Assembly: GCA_015698285.1 (NCBI GenBank)
Contig: CP048685.1
Span: forward strand, 2,480,001-2,544,000
Length of the DNA: 64,000 nt
Origin: Candidatus Nitronauta litoralis
GTDB taxonomy: Bacteria > Nitrospinota > Nitrospinia > Nitrospinales > Nitrospinaceae
Direction of reading: 5' to 3'
The notes beneath the pieces are model-generated. The model had not been told where the DNA came from, did no database searches, and saw only the letters and a list, made by a program, of their open reading frames with translations. A program made the position numbers and the translations under genes. Shown here piece after piece: positions 40,841 through 50,782 of the stretch (its first letter is position 1; every line of letters starts with the position of its first letter).

Positions 40841-43780
40841 ATGAAAACTAAATGCCTGTTGATCATAATGTGGACAGTATGGTTTGCAGTAGCCCCTGTT
40901 TGGGTTTCTGCGCTTCCATCTGGTGGAAATATTACCACTGGAAACGGATCCATCCAGACGTCTGGTGGAAACATGACCATCCAGCAGAATACGCAACAGA
41001 TCATTACCAACTGGCAGAGTTTTTCTATTGGTGCAGCAGAGTCTGTAACCTTTCAACAACCCAACTCCTCATCAACCGCTCTTAATCGTGTCATAGGAAC
41101 CGATCCCAGCAAAATCATGGGTCGACTTTCCGCAAACGGCCAGGTGTTCCTGAGTAATCCGTCAGGTGTGCTGTTTGGAGCAGGTGCGATTGTTGACGTG
41201 CATGGTCTGATCGCCACCACACTCTCTATCTCTGATCAGGATTTCCTGGATGGCAACTACCGGTTTTTTCAGGACCCGACACGGTCTCTTGCTTCTGTTA
41301 TTAATGAAGGAAGGATTACAGCAGAAGGATTTGTCGGTCTGTTCGGCCCTGGTGTGGAAAACAGGGGAATGATTATGGCTAACCTGGGCTCGGTAGTAAT
41401 GGCTTCCGGGGAAGCGGGGACTTTGGATTTTGTTGGTGATGACCTCATCCGGTTTGCCGTCACTCAGGCAGTTTCCGGGGACGTAAAAGACACCGAGGGA
41501 AGTTTATTGAATGACCGCGTGCGTAACTCAGGCACTATTAAAGCCGATGGCGGTATGGTCGCCATGTCAGCCTGGGATGCGGGTCAGGTGATCAATAATG
41601 TAATCAATAACGAAGGCCTGGTTCAGGCGCGTTCGGTTGAAAAGATAAATGGCGAAGTGTTTTTGCATGGCGGTCCTTCGGGTATTGTAATGAATACCGG
41701 CACCATTGATGTTACTGGGAATGATGATGGGGAAACCGGCGGTACTGCAATCATGCTTGGAGAATTTGTAGGGCTGGACCAGACAGCCGTTGTTGACGCA
41801 TCCGGTAAGGCAGGAGGCGGTGGAATCCTGGTCGGTGGAATAATTCAAAACGAAAATCCTGATTTGCAAATTGCAAAAGGGACCTATATAGGTGATGAAG
41901 TAACGGTTAAAGCAGACGCTACAGACGATGGTGACGGGGGCGGAATTATTATTTCCTCGGAAGGGCAGGCTCGCGTTTACGGATTAATCAGTGCGCGCGG
42001 TGGCCAACAGGGAGGCGATGGCGGAGCAGTTCAAACTGCAGGTTTACAGTTCATGGAGCTGGGACAAGGACCTGACCTCTCGGCACCAAATGGTAATGGA
42101 GGGACCTGGTTGATTGGTCCTGCGAACATAGATCTGGTCGAGGGTGGCGGTGCGACAAATAACAGTTCCGGGCCTAATTTCCAATCAACTCGCCAAACTT
42201 CCAAGCTTGGGGTGGATCTGATTGCAGGTGCGTTGAGTGATGGCGTTGACGTTATTGTCCTTTCTCATAAAGAGAAAACAGTTCAGGCCCCTGCAAGTGG
42301 TGACGTCATTAGTGAAAACCCGCCATCGGAAGCACTAAATATAGATGGCGATATAGACTTTGATGGAGCCAATAACGGGTCTCTACTTCTGTATGCCAAC
42401 AACGATATCAATGTCAATGCAGATATCTTTGATAGCGCAACAGGTGATGGCGACCTTTTGAACCTTACAATGACAGCCGATTCTGATACCAATGGCGTAG
42501 GCAATGTGAACATTGCATCGGGAGCCATTGTGAATGTAGGGGGAGGCGACCTGGGGATTGTTGCGGATGATGTCGATATTCAGGGACAGCTTCATTCTAC
42601 AAACAGGGTTTATGTTACACCACGAGACAATGGAACCATCGGTGTGGATGGTGATGCCGGAACAGGGGAGGTATCCAACATCTGCGACGGTCCTTGTGGT
42701 TTGACCTTGAGTGGTACTGAACTTCAGAACGTTCACGCACCGAGCGGCCAATCAATGGTTATTGGAAACGGATTCAATGACGATGTTTATGTTTCAGGGT
42801 TGCAAGCACCCCACACATCCAATCAGGCAATAACCGATTTCCGCTCTGCCGGTGATTTGCGCTTTGTCAATGCGCCTTCAGTTTTTTCTTCGACTCTCCA
42901 GGCATTGCCCTTTGGCGGAATCTATGTGAACACAGCGGTTTCCGGAAATAATGTCAACTTCTCTTCACTTGGAAACGTGGTGGTAAATGCAAATGTCAGT
43001 GCGGTAAATGACTTTTACTCTTTCCTCCCTTCCGGGTTCTTTGATGTGAAGGATGGGAATACGATTACAGCCGGAAATGATATCTTACTAAGTGCAAATG
43101 ATATCAATTTGTCAGGTGATCTGGTTGCGGGTGAGACCGTCCATATCAATAACAGTAAACAATCTAAGACTATTGGTCTTGGAAATGCCGCCGGGGACCT
43201 GACGGTGGACAACGATGAGCTTGCTAATATTTCCGCTAATGAACTGAGGATTGGCGATTCGACTTTGGATACACCAGAGGTAACTGTCGACGGTGCAGAC
43301 GCAGAGCACATTGCCAATGTCGCCATTCAATCTGTGGCTCCTGAAGGTTTTAAAGGACAGATCACCTTTGTGGGTTCATCAAAGTTTAACAACCTCACTC
43401 TGAATGCCGGAGACAAGATCCTGGTGGATGGTAATATTTCCACTCTTGGTGATTTTCTGGCCAGCGTAGAACAGCCCGTCCTGTTGGGTGGCCAAAGCTT
43501 CTCTTTCACGCTTGATGGTGTGGGGACTTTTGAAGTGACTGCAGATTCCAATATCACCTCGGGTGGTTCAATCACAATATTTGCTAATGAGCTGATCCTG
43601 GATGGCAACCTGGATGGTAGCCCCGTAACTTGTAACGGCTCCACCAGTTGTGTGGTTCCTCTTGAAGTTTCAACTCCTGCTGAAGTGGAAGTTTCTCCGA
43701 AAAATAATCCTTTTGTTCAGCAAGGCACTCAAAGTACGTTCCTCAATTATTTTATAGAAGACTCCCAGACCAACTGCTAG
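40841..43780 (+). CDS. TpsA-type secreted filamentous-haemagglutinin-like protein
   Basis: 979 residues from the ATG behind AAGGTGG; a signal peptide precedes the TPS secretion domain: MTIQQNTQQIITNWQSFSIG, VTFQQPNSSSTALNRVIG, SKIMGRLSANGQVFLSNPSG and VLFGAGAIVDVHGLIAT. The rest is a right-handed beta-helix-like region of low complexity, rich in G, N, D. It is short for this family. The last residues include a Cys (EDSQTNC) that could anchor it in the way of Cys-tailed adhesins. It is exported by the TpsB two genes upstream and probably sits on the cell surface. Confidence 0.85.
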   Translation: MKTKCLLIIMWTVWFAVAPVWVSALPSGGNITTGNGSIQTSGGNMTIQQNTQQIITNWQSFSIGAAESVTFQQPNSSSTALNRVIGTDPSKIMGRLSANGQVFLSNPSGVLFGAGAIVDVHGLIATTLSISDQDFLDGNYRFFQDPTRSLASVINEGRITAEGFVGLFGPGVENRGMIMANLGSVVMASGEAGTLDFVGDDLIRFAVTQAVSGDVKDTEGSLLNDRVRNSGTIKADGGMVAMSAWDAGQVINNVINNEGLVQARSVEKINGEVFLHGGPSGIVMNTGTIDVTGNDDGETGGTAIMLGEFVGLDQTAVVDASGKAGGGGILVGGIIQNENPDLQIAKGTYIGDEVTVKADATDDGDGGGIIISSEGQARVYGLISARGGQQGGDGGAVQTAGLQFMELGQGPDLSAPNGNGGTWLIGPANIDLVEGGGATNNSSGPNFQSTRQTSKLGVDLIAGALSDGVDVIVLSHKEKTVQAPASGDVISENPPSEALNIDGDIDFDGANNGSLLLYANNDINVNADIFDSATGDGDLLNLTMTADSDTNGVGNVNIASGAIVNVGGGDLGIVADDVDIQGQLHSTNRVYVTPRDNGTIGVDGDAGTGEVSNICDGPCGLTLSGTELQNVHAPSGQSMVIGNGFNDDVYVSGLQAPHTSNQAITDFRSAGDLRFVNAPSVFSSTLQALPFGGIYVNTAVSGNNVNFSSLGNVVVNANVSAVNDFYSFLPSGFFDVKDGNTITAGNDILLSANDINLSGDLVAGETVHINNSKQSKTIGLGNAAGDLTVDNDELANISANELRIGDSTLDTPEVTVDGADAEHIANVAIQSVAPEGFKGQITFVGSSKFNNLTLNAGDKILVDGNISTLGDFLASVEQPVLLGGQSFSFTLDGVGTFEVTADSNITSGGSITIFANELILDGNLDGSPVTCNGSTSCVVPLEVSTPAEVEVSPKNNPFVQQGTQSTFLNYFIEDSQTNC

Positions 43781-43882
43781 ACTGATTTCTGGTGATTGAC
43801 CTGAGTCGGGCGGTATCATCATTCCCGGAAAATAAATGATGTTATGGGGGACCTCCCCGGGGTATCGGGGTGGCTATGAATT

Positions 43883-46150
43883 GTGAAACGTTTTTTGCTC
43901 AATAATTTCACTATTGCTTTTCTGCTCACTCTAGTATCCATTTCAATCTATTCGTTTGACCTCCCTTTTTTAAAGTTACTCGAACTCAAAGCCTATGATG
44001 TCAAGTTGACCGCCCGGGGTATCCGGAATGTGAGCGACCAGGTGGTCATTGTTGCTATTGATGAGAAAAGTCTTGAACAGGAAGGTCGTTGGCCCTGGCC
44101 CCGATCCAAACATGCAAAAATTATCGATCAGCTTTCAGCCTCCGGTGCTGCGGTAATCGGGGTAGATATCTTTTTCCCAGAACCAGATGTTTACGTTCCT
44201 TTCGAAACCCTCGACAAGGCTCTGGCGGAGCAGGAAATACAGGGTTGGGACAGTGCAAAAACAGCCGACTGGCTTCGACAAGTGGGGGATTCCGACCGGC
44301 TGTTTGCCCAGTCGATAATTAAATCAGATAGAACTGTATTGGGCTATCTGGTCATTCCAAAAAATAAACAGGGCAAAGCAAACGCCGAGCGGTTGAATCA
44401 AAAGCATCTAGATTTGTTGGATTTTTCCCAATATGGGCTGGTGCACCGCACAGACAAGCCTGAAGACAAGGTCAGAATTCCGGAAATTGACGAAGTGAGC
44501 ATGAGTTTATCTGAATTTATGGAAGCTTCCAATAATGCCGGGTTTGTCCATTACCTGCCAGACAGGGATGGTGTTGTGCGGCGAATTCCTCTTGTTATGA
44601 GTTATGGTGGCGAGTACCTGTTTCCTCCTCTCAGTCTGCAGGTGTTGCAGGAGGCTCAAAAAACTCCATTGATGGTCAATATTGTTCCGTATGGAGTCGA
44701 TAAGGTGACTTTTAACAAGGTCGAAATACCGACAACAGAATTTGGAGAATATTTTGTTAATTACTATGGTCCGTCTTATACTTTTCGCCATATTTCAGCG
44801 ACTGATGTGCTTGCAGGGCGAGTGCCTGAAAAAGAATTAAAAGGGAAAATAATATTACTGGGTGCCACAGCTGCGGCTACTTATGACACCAAAATCACTC
44901 CTTTTGATCCACTGTATCCCGGTGTTGAAGCCCACGCGACAGTTATAGAAAACATACTTCAAAATGATTATATCCAGCGACCTCCCTGGATTGGCCTTCT
45001 GGATATATCTATAATGCTGGCCTCCGGAATCATTCTCGGTATTATTTCCCACTTTTTCAAAGCGATTGCGTCAGGTGTTTTAGCCCTGATGGGTATTGGT
45101 ATGTTTCTGGGGCTGGACTTTTTCCTTTTAAAAGAAAAAGGACTGTTGATTCATACCGTTTACCCGGTGTTCACCCAGTTGTTTGTCTATACAGGAGTGA
45201 CCATTTATCGGTTTGCATTCGAGGAACGAAAGAAACGTTTCGTTCAGGATGCCTTCAGCCAGTATCTTGCACCAGAAGTGGTTCAACAGGTGGTCGACAA
45301 TCCAAATCTCCTGAAGCTTGGTGGAGACCGAAGGATACTCACAGCATTTTTCACCGACGTAAAAGGATTTTCTTCTATTGCCGAATCGCTGACCCCGAAG
45401 CAACTGGTGGAGTTGTTAAACGAATTTCTAACGGAAATGACCGATATTCTAATGACCCATAAAGGAACGGTTGATAAATTTGAGGGAGATTCAATTGTCG
45501 CCTTTTTTGGCGCACCCCTTCCTTACGAGGACCATGCGGCCAAAGCCTGCCTTGCGGCGTTGAGAATGCAAAACCGTCTTGCTGAGATGCGCGAAAAATG
45601 GAAGGAAGAGGAACGGCCTGAATTACATATGCGAATAGGGATCAATACGGGACCCATGGTTGTCGGAAATATGGGCAGTGCCCATCGGATGGATTACACC
45701 ATCATGGGAGACAGTGTCAATTTGGCGTCCAGGCTGGAAGGGGTTAACAAGGTTTATGAGTCCACAATTTTGATCAGCGGGTTTACCTATGATTTTGTAA
45801 AAGGAATTCTGGAATGTCGCGAGCTGGATCGTATTCGTGTTTTCGGTAAAGATCAGCCTGTCGCGATTTACGAAGTCCTGTGCGAAAAGAGCAAGCTGGA
45901 TTCTGTATTGCAGGATGCATTTACAGTTTATGCGGAGGCTTTAAGCCTGTACCGAAAAAAGCAGTGGCAGGAAGCCATCGGTAGGTTTGAGGAATGTATT
46001 GAGATCAAAAATGGGGATGGCCCATCCGCTACCTTTATTAAAAGATGCCAGTTATACCAGCAAATTCAAAAAAGAGGCCGGCGAGGAAGCGATAAAGGTA
46101 ACATCCTTCCTGATGATTGGGATGGCGTGTATACGATGCAGTCTAAATAG
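43883..46150 (+). CDS. CHASE2-domain adenylate cyclase (class III)
   Basis: 755 residues starting at GTG behind a GGGGTGG site; an out-of-frame ATG lies 8 bp before. An N-terminal helix and a periplasmic CHASE2 domain (VVIVAIDEKSLEQEGRWPWP, VIGVDIFFPEPD, GVEAHATVIENILQND) lead to three membrane helices, then the catalytic domain with metal-binding D492 (FTDVKGFS) and D536 (FEGDSIVAFFGAP), and YTIMGDSVNLASRLEG with the adenine-selecting Asp. It should make cAMP. A TPR-like tail follows. It closes the TpsB-FecR-TpsA set and may sense the envelope state set by it. Confidence 0.9.
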   Translation: MKRFLLNNFTIAFLLTLVSISIYSFDLPFLKLLELKAYDVKLTARGIRNVSDQVVIVAIDEKSLEQEGRWPWPRSKHAKIIDQLSASGAAVIGVDIFFPEPDVYVPFETLDKALAEQEIQGWDSAKTADWLRQVGDSDRLFAQSIIKSDRTVLGYLVIPKNKQGKANAERLNQKHLDLLDFSQYGLVHRTDKPEDKVRIPEIDEVSMSLSEFMEASNNAGFVHYLPDRDGVVRRIPLVMSYGGEYLFPPLSLQVLQEAQKTPLMVNIVPYGVDKVTFNKVEIPTTEFGEYFVNYYGPSYTFRHISATDVLAGRVPEKELKGKIILLGATAAATYDTKITPFDPLYPGVEAHATVIENILQNDYIQRPPWIGLLDISIMLASGIILGIISHFFKAIASGVLALMGIGMFLGLDFFLLKEKGLLIHTVYPVFTQLFVYTGVTIYRFAFEERKKRFVQDAFSQYLAPEVVQQVVDNPNLLKLGGDRRILTAFFTDVKGFSSIAESLTPKQLVELLNEFLTEMTDILMTHKGTVDKFEGDSIVAFFGAPLPYEDHAAKACLAALRMQNRLAEMREKWKEEERPELHMRIGINTGPMVVGNMGSAHRMDYTIMGDSVNLASRLEGVNKVYESTILISGFTYDFVKGILECRELDRIRVFGKDQPVAIYEVLCEKSKLDSVLQDAFTVYAEALSLYRKKQWQEAIGRFEECIEIKNGDGPSATFIKRCQLYQQIQKRGRRGSDKGNILPDDWDGVYTMQSK

Positions 46151-46565
46151 ATTCAGTAGAACTTGGTTGAATATTGATATGTTGATAGGGCGCGAAGTTT
46201 TATTCCTGATAAAAATATCCAAAGTGGTTGACGACAATTTTCCTTGAGGAATCCCATCAATTCGACCTCTTTGGGAATACATTAAACATCACTTGACCTG
46301 CCTGAAAATCTTGATATAAATAATAAAAGGTACTGTTTTTTTGTGGTTCAAAACCCGTTTTTTCTTCCTTTTATTTTCATTTAAAGGAAGTGGGTAAATA
46401 GTGGGTGGGATTCACTGTTTGACAAAAACAGTGCGGTGTTTGGCCGGTTCAGTTGGTAAAATCAACTCTGGCTCAAGCCGACCGTGTGGTTAACCATTTT
46501 ATTGAAGATGTGGAGAGGCGACCGGCTTTTCTTTGTTTCTGAGAGAAGAATAGGTCGCTCTATTT
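46151..46565. other. Intergenic region before the DabA operon
   Basis: 415 bp. A perfect 8-bp hairpin CACTGTTT-gacaa-AAACAGTG (46413-46433) lies about 130 bp upstream of the DabA start and could be an operator or part of a leader. A GGTCG-type weak ribosome site precedes 46566. No gene was found. The promoter of the long carbon-uptake operon is expected here. Confidence 0.5.
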
Positions 46566-49500
46566 ATGAAGACGATTTCAGTGAAGCCGCTCGCACCGGA
46601 AGACCGTGATCAGGTTCGACAAACTGTATTAAACGCCAGTGAGCCCATTGCACCGTTTTGGCCCATGCGAACTATGGTTGCGCAGAATCCGATTCATGGA
46701 TTGGAATATCTGCCGTTTGATGAGGCTGTTAGAAAAGGTAAAGATCTCCTTGGAGGAAATGGATATCTTGCAAATGAGGAATACCGTCAGTTCTATCAAA
46801 AGGGCCGTATCACAAAAGAAAGTTTTGAACGGGCTTTTTCCCGGGTTGGGCCTCAACAAGACAAACAAATTTCTATTGATGTTGGAAATCGAAAAATTAC
46901 TCCCAAAGATGTCTGGCGATTGCATATTCTTTTTGGCTTCGAAGAATTACCCCTGCCCCTCCTGGAGTGGGAGTTTAGTGGTGGCGGAGCTTTACAGCAG
47001 TTCCGGCAGGACCTCCCACAGGAATCCCTGAAAAAAATAATTGATCGAACCATCAACGAGTTCCAACAGTATCGGGATCATCCAAAATGGGCTTACCTGA
47101 CCCATTTGTGGAAAAATGTGGTGGCCGCCCTGGGTAAACCAGGTTTTATAACTTCTTCCGCAAAATCAAAAGGCTCACAAAAGGCTGCGATTATTTCTCT
47201 GCCGCTTCAGCGGACTCTCAGTGATTGGATTGATGAATTAACTGAGGGTGGGTTGGTTGAACAAGTCAATGATCAGCTCATTAAATGGTTGACTGCGTTT
47301 CTTGACGAAGGTTTGGCCGGCTGGAAAATGCCAGGCCGGGAAGAGGGTTTTTATCAGGCCTGGAGGGATCTGGCAGAGAAAGACTTTTCGGGACAGCTGC
47401 TTGGGATAACAGGTTTTTCCCAAAAAGTTCATAACCTTCCCTCAACACCAGAAGATGCCATCCATTCCAGTTTGCAACAACTCGAAATTCCCCGGGAACA
47501 ATGGAAAGATTATCTTTCGCGGCAACTGTCATTGTTGCCAGGCTGGACGCGATACATTAGATGGCTTGGGGAACATCCTGCATACCATGCTCAACAAAAA
47601 CATCCTATTGATGCAACACAATATCTGGCCGTGCGTCTGTTTTACGAGGTGGAGTTGGCGAAGGTTAAGTGCCAACAGGAATGGGGAATTGACGCAACGG
47701 TTCCCAGCCTGACAACCTATTGGAACGACCGATCTGAAGAATACGGTCAACGAATTGGGCATGTTAGGTTGTCTGGAGACCCAATCAAACAGATAAAGTG
47801 TAAACATGCCTGGCGATTATTCCATTTGGCACAGTTTCTTGAGTTGTCTCCGAAAGAAGTCTCAGAGCTTTCGCCTGACGATGCGCAGGTTCTACTGGAA
47901 TGGCTGGATCAGTTTCCTGCTGATCAACATGGGCGGGTTTGGATTGAAGCGTACGAAGATTCTTTTCGAGATAATGTACTGAGAAAAATTTCCGAACATC
48001 GCGGAATGGCGCCAGAAAAGGAAACTCGTCCCAATGCACAACTGGTTTTTTGTATCGATGTGAGGTCTGAATCATTTCGTCGTCATATTGAGGCTCAAGG
48101 TCCTTATGAGACTTTTGGATTTGCCGGGTTTTTTGGCGTTCCCATTAACCATCAGCCTTTTGATAGTGCCCAACGCTCCTTATTATGCCCGGTGTTGTTG
48201 ACCCCTGGCCATGCCGTGAGGGAAACCCCCCGGTCGGGAGAAGGAGCGGCGTTAGGGAAATATTCTTCAGGAACCCGCTGGAGCCAAATGGGGCATCATC
48301 TTTTTCACGACATGAAGCATCACCCTATTGGATCGATGATGGTGATTGATGTATTGGGGTTTTTCTTCAGTCTGGGATTGGTGGGCAAAACTTTATTCCA
48401 AAAAACTTTTCGTTCCATGATCTCTATTGTTCGGAGAGGGCTGACCTGTAAGGTTCCAACCCGGGTTTCGATTGCCAAACCTGCCGATCCGGAAAACCCT
48501 GGAATTGGAGAGGTGAATGGGGAAGAGATCCCTGATGGGCTTTCTCTTGGGTTTTCTCTTTCGGAAAGAGCGACATTTATCGAAAACGGTTTGCGTGCTA
48601 TGGGGCTCACCAAAAACTTTGCGCGGTTGGTATGCCTCTGCGGACATGGGAGTGAGACAGATAACAACCCTTATTATGGTGCATTGGATTGCGGAGCTTG
48701 TGGTGGAAAACCGGGCGATGCCAATGCGCGGGTTTTTGCTGCGATGGCAAATGAACCCGAAGTTCGTAGCATTCTGAAGGAAAATGGATTGCCGATTCCC
48801 GATGACACCTGGTTTCTTCCAGGAAAACACAACACGACTACTGATCGGGTTGAATTTTATGATCTGGAGGAATTGCCGGAATCGCATAAGGAAGATTTGC
48901 AGGCGTTGAATAAGGATCTCGAACAAGCGGGTGCAGAGCAGGCCCTGGAACGGTGCCATCGTATTCCCGGTGCTCCAGCCGATATTTCTTCAGAGCAGGC
49001 TTTTGCTCATGTAGATGAACGCAGTTGTGATTGGGCGAATACCCGGCCAGAATGGGGGTTGGCGGGCAATGGAGCATTCCTGATTGCCAGACGAAGACTG
49101 ACTAAAGGAATGGATCTGGGGGGCAGGGTTTTTCTGCACTCTTATGATCCTATTGCGGACCCGGAAGGGGCAATCCTCGAAAAAATCATGACCGCGCCAT
49201 TAATTGTCGGCGAGTGGATTAATACCGGTTATTATTTCTCTGCAGTCGATCCATGGGCGTATGGAAGTGGGAGCAAGGTATTGCACAATGTCGTTGGTGG
49301 TGTTGGTATGATGCTGGGAACCCAAAGTGATTTGCAAATGGGGTTTCCCCTGCAAACTGTCAACAACGGGGACATTCACTATCATGAACCCATGCGTCTG
49401 CTGGCTGTTATTGAGCATACCCCCAGTGTTATTTCATCGATCATTCAAAAACACACGATCCTTCAGCAGTTGTTTCATAATCAATGGCTTAATCTTGTGG

Positions 49501-49574
49501 CCCTTGATCCTCATAAGTTTGAATTTCATCGGTATAATCCGAACGCAACATGGGAAATACTTCATGCTCCGTGA
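46566..49574 (+). CDS. dabA: Inorganic carbon transporter subunit DabA (DUF2309)
   Basis: 1002 residues, the long form of the family. The beta-carbonic-anhydrase-like zinc site is intact: C496 and D498 in LVFCIDVRSE, H694 in CLCGHGSETD and C709 in LDCGACGG; the H-to-C spacing of 15 agrees with that recalled for Halothiobacillus DabA. DabA sits on the cytoplasmic face and, with a NuoL/M-like partner, couples CO2 hydration to an ion gradient so bicarbonate accumulates inside. Mrp-type subunits follow. It supports an autotrophic lifestyle. Confidence 0.9.
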   Translation: MKTISVKPLAPEDRDQVRQTVLNASEPIAPFWPMRTMVAQNPIHGLEYLPFDEAVRKGKDLLGGNGYLANEEYRQFYQKGRITKESFERAFSRVGPQQDKQISIDVGNRKITPKDVWRLHILFGFEELPLPLLEWEFSGGGALQQFRQDLPQESLKKIIDRTINEFQQYRDHPKWAYLTHLWKNVVAALGKPGFITSSAKSKGSQKAAIISLPLQRTLSDWIDELTEGGLVEQVNDQLIKWLTAFLDEGLAGWKMPGREEGFYQAWRDLAEKDFSGQLLGITGFSQKVHNLPSTPEDAIHSSLQQLEIPREQWKDYLSRQLSLLPGWTRYIRWLGEHPAYHAQQKHPIDATQYLAVRLFYEVELAKVKCQQEWGIDATVPSLTTYWNDRSEEYGQRIGHVRLSGDPIKQIKCKHAWRLFHLAQFLELSPKEVSELSPDDAQVLLEWLDQFPADQHGRVWIEAYEDSFRDNVLRKISEHRGMAPEKETRPNAQLVFCIDVRSESFRRHIEAQGPYETFGFAGFFGVPINHQPFDSAQRSLLCPVLLTPGHAVRETPRSGEGAALGKYSSGTRWSQMGHHLFHDMKHHPIGSMMVIDVLGFFFSLGLVGKTLFQKTFRSMISIVRRGLTCKVPTRVSIAKPADPENPGIGEVNGEEIPDGLSLGFSLSERATFIENGLRAMGLTKNFARLVCLCGHGSETDNNPYYGALDCGACGGKPGDANARVFAAMANEPEVRSILKENGLPIPDDTWFLPGKHNTTTDRVEFYDLEELPESHKEDLQALNKDLEQAGAEQALERCHRIPGAPADISSEQAFAHVDERSCDWANTRPEWGLAGNGAFLIARRRLTKGMDLGGRVFLHSYDPIADPEGAILEKIMTAPLIVGEWINTGYYFSAVDPWAYGSGSKVLHNVVGGVGMMLGTQSDLQMGFPLQTVNNGDIHYHEPMRLLAVIEHTPSVISSIIQKHTILQQLFHNQWLNLVALDPHKFEFHRYNPNATWEILHAP

Positions 49575-49711
49575 GCTGGTTTTTGATTGAGGATGAGGGT
49601 GCCGGGTTTTTAAAGGAATGCAGAAGTTTTATAAAAAATATCCGGTTGGTTTTCTTAGGTAAACACCAATAACACTGATACTCTGCCGTTAAACTCGTAT
49701 CGGGCAATTTC

Positions 49712-50218
49712 ATGGTAAATCGATCCAGGCCAATATCATCTGAGTTCCTGTTTTTTAAAGCAATGACCCTGTTCGTATTTTGGATTTTATTATCTGCCAG
49801 CTTTGAATGGGTTCATCTTGCTTTGGGGCTTTTCTTTTCCTTTGTTGTGGCATGGCTTAACTCTGGACACTCACCTTTTGTTCCAAAGTTTCGTTTGTGG
49901 CTTAGAATTTTCCTTTATGTTCCCTGGCTTTTTTATAAAATCGTCCAGAGCAGTGTTCATTTATCCAAGCTTATTTTGCATCCAGAACTCCCTATTTCTC
50001 CTCATTTGATTTCTGTGGAATCAAAACTGAATCACCACGCAGCGGTTGTTCTTCTTGGAAATTCCATAACGTTAACCCCGGGAACGATTACAGCCGAGGT
50101 CGATCGTAATAAGTTGATTGTTCACGCGATGGATAAGGTCTTAGGTGAAGACGTGGTGAATAAGGAGATTGAATTAAAAATCGCCGACATTTTTAAGGAT
50201 GAAAAGCCTGATTTATGA
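49712..50218 (+). CDS. mnhE: Mrp-type antiporter subunit E (MnhE/MrpE)
   Basis: 168 residues, two to three N-terminal membrane helices (ALFVFWILLSASFEWVHLALG-like) and a cytoplasmic part with SITLTPGTITAEVDRNKLIVHAM, the MnhE signature. Its stop overlaps the start of the next gene by 4 bp. Part of the multi-subunit cation/proton antiporter module downstream of DabA. Confidence 0.9.
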   Translation: MVNRSRPISSEFLFFKAMTLFVFWILLSASFEWVHLALGLFFSFVVAWLNSGHSPFVPKFRLWLRIFLYVPWLFYKIVQSSVHLSKLILHPELPISPHLISVESKLNHHAAVVLLGNSITLTPGTITAEVDRNKLIVHAMDKVLGEDVVNKEIELKIADIFKDEKPDL

Positions 50219-50481
50219 CAGCTTTCCTTTTCTTCGTTTTAGTGTTGCTGGCTTTCCTTATTGGTGCGTATTTGTACCGCGTCCTGCAGGGGCCTACAAT
50301 TTTTGATCGCGTGTTGGGACTAAATGGTATTTCCACCAAGGCGATAATTTTGCTTATTGTCATTGGCGTTTATTTTGAACGGGAAGATATGTTTATTGAT
50401 ATTTCGACTGGATATGCTCTGCTAAATTTGGTTGGAGCACTTGCGGTGGCGAAATATCTGGAACAAAAGGGGCTCCCATAA
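50215..50481 (+). CDS. mnhF: Mrp-type antiporter subunit F (MnhF/MrpF)
   Basis: 88 residues, three membrane helices. Signature residues YRVLQGPTIFDRVLGLNGIS and a conserved Asp/Glu pattern (FEREDMFIDISTGYALLN) identify MnhF. Overlaps mnhE by 4 bp and is followed 1 bp later by mnhG. It is a structural subunit of the Mrp complex in the inner membrane. Confidence 0.9.
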   Translation: MTAFLFFVLVLLAFLIGAYLYRVLQGPTIFDRVLGLNGISTKAIILLIVIGVYFEREDMFIDISTGYALLNLVGALAVAKYLEQKGLP

Positions 50482-50482
50482 C

Positions 50483-50782
50483 ATGGATACGCTTTCCGTA
50501 ATATTCTTATCAGTGGGGTTGTTTTTTCTGGTTGTGGCTGCGATTGGCGTGATTCGATTGCCTGATGTTTTCAGTCGTGCCCATGCCGTATCACTGACAG
50601 ACTCTTTGGGAGCCTTTTTGATGTTAGCTGGAATCGCCATGCACGAAGGATTGGATAAAAATACGTTAAAAATTCTAGTGGTGTTGGCCTTGCTCTATAT
50701 TCAAAACCCGGTCATCGCACATGCCACGGTTCGCGCAGCCCTCCGGTCTGGTCTGAAACCCTGGAAAAAGGAGACCCCTTGA
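50483..50782 (+). CDS. mnhG: Mrp-type antiporter subunit G (MnhG/MrpG)
   Basis: 99 residues from the ATG 1 bp after mnhF. Three helices with the family core IGVIRLPDVFSRAHAVSLTD and PVIAHATVRAALRSG. Its last codons overlap the TTG start of the next gene. Inner membrane subunit of the Mrp module. Confidence 0.9.
   Translation: MDTLSVIFLSVGLFFLVVAAIGVIRLPDVFSRAHAVSLTDSLGAFLMLAGIAMHEGLDKNTLKILVVLALLYIQNPVIAHATVRAALRSGLKPWKKETP

Noticed and set aside
43868-43890. ATG at 43875 as start of the CHASE2 cyclase
   Set aside because: Out of frame with the cyclase; the GTG at 43883 with an upstream GGGGTGG is used instead.
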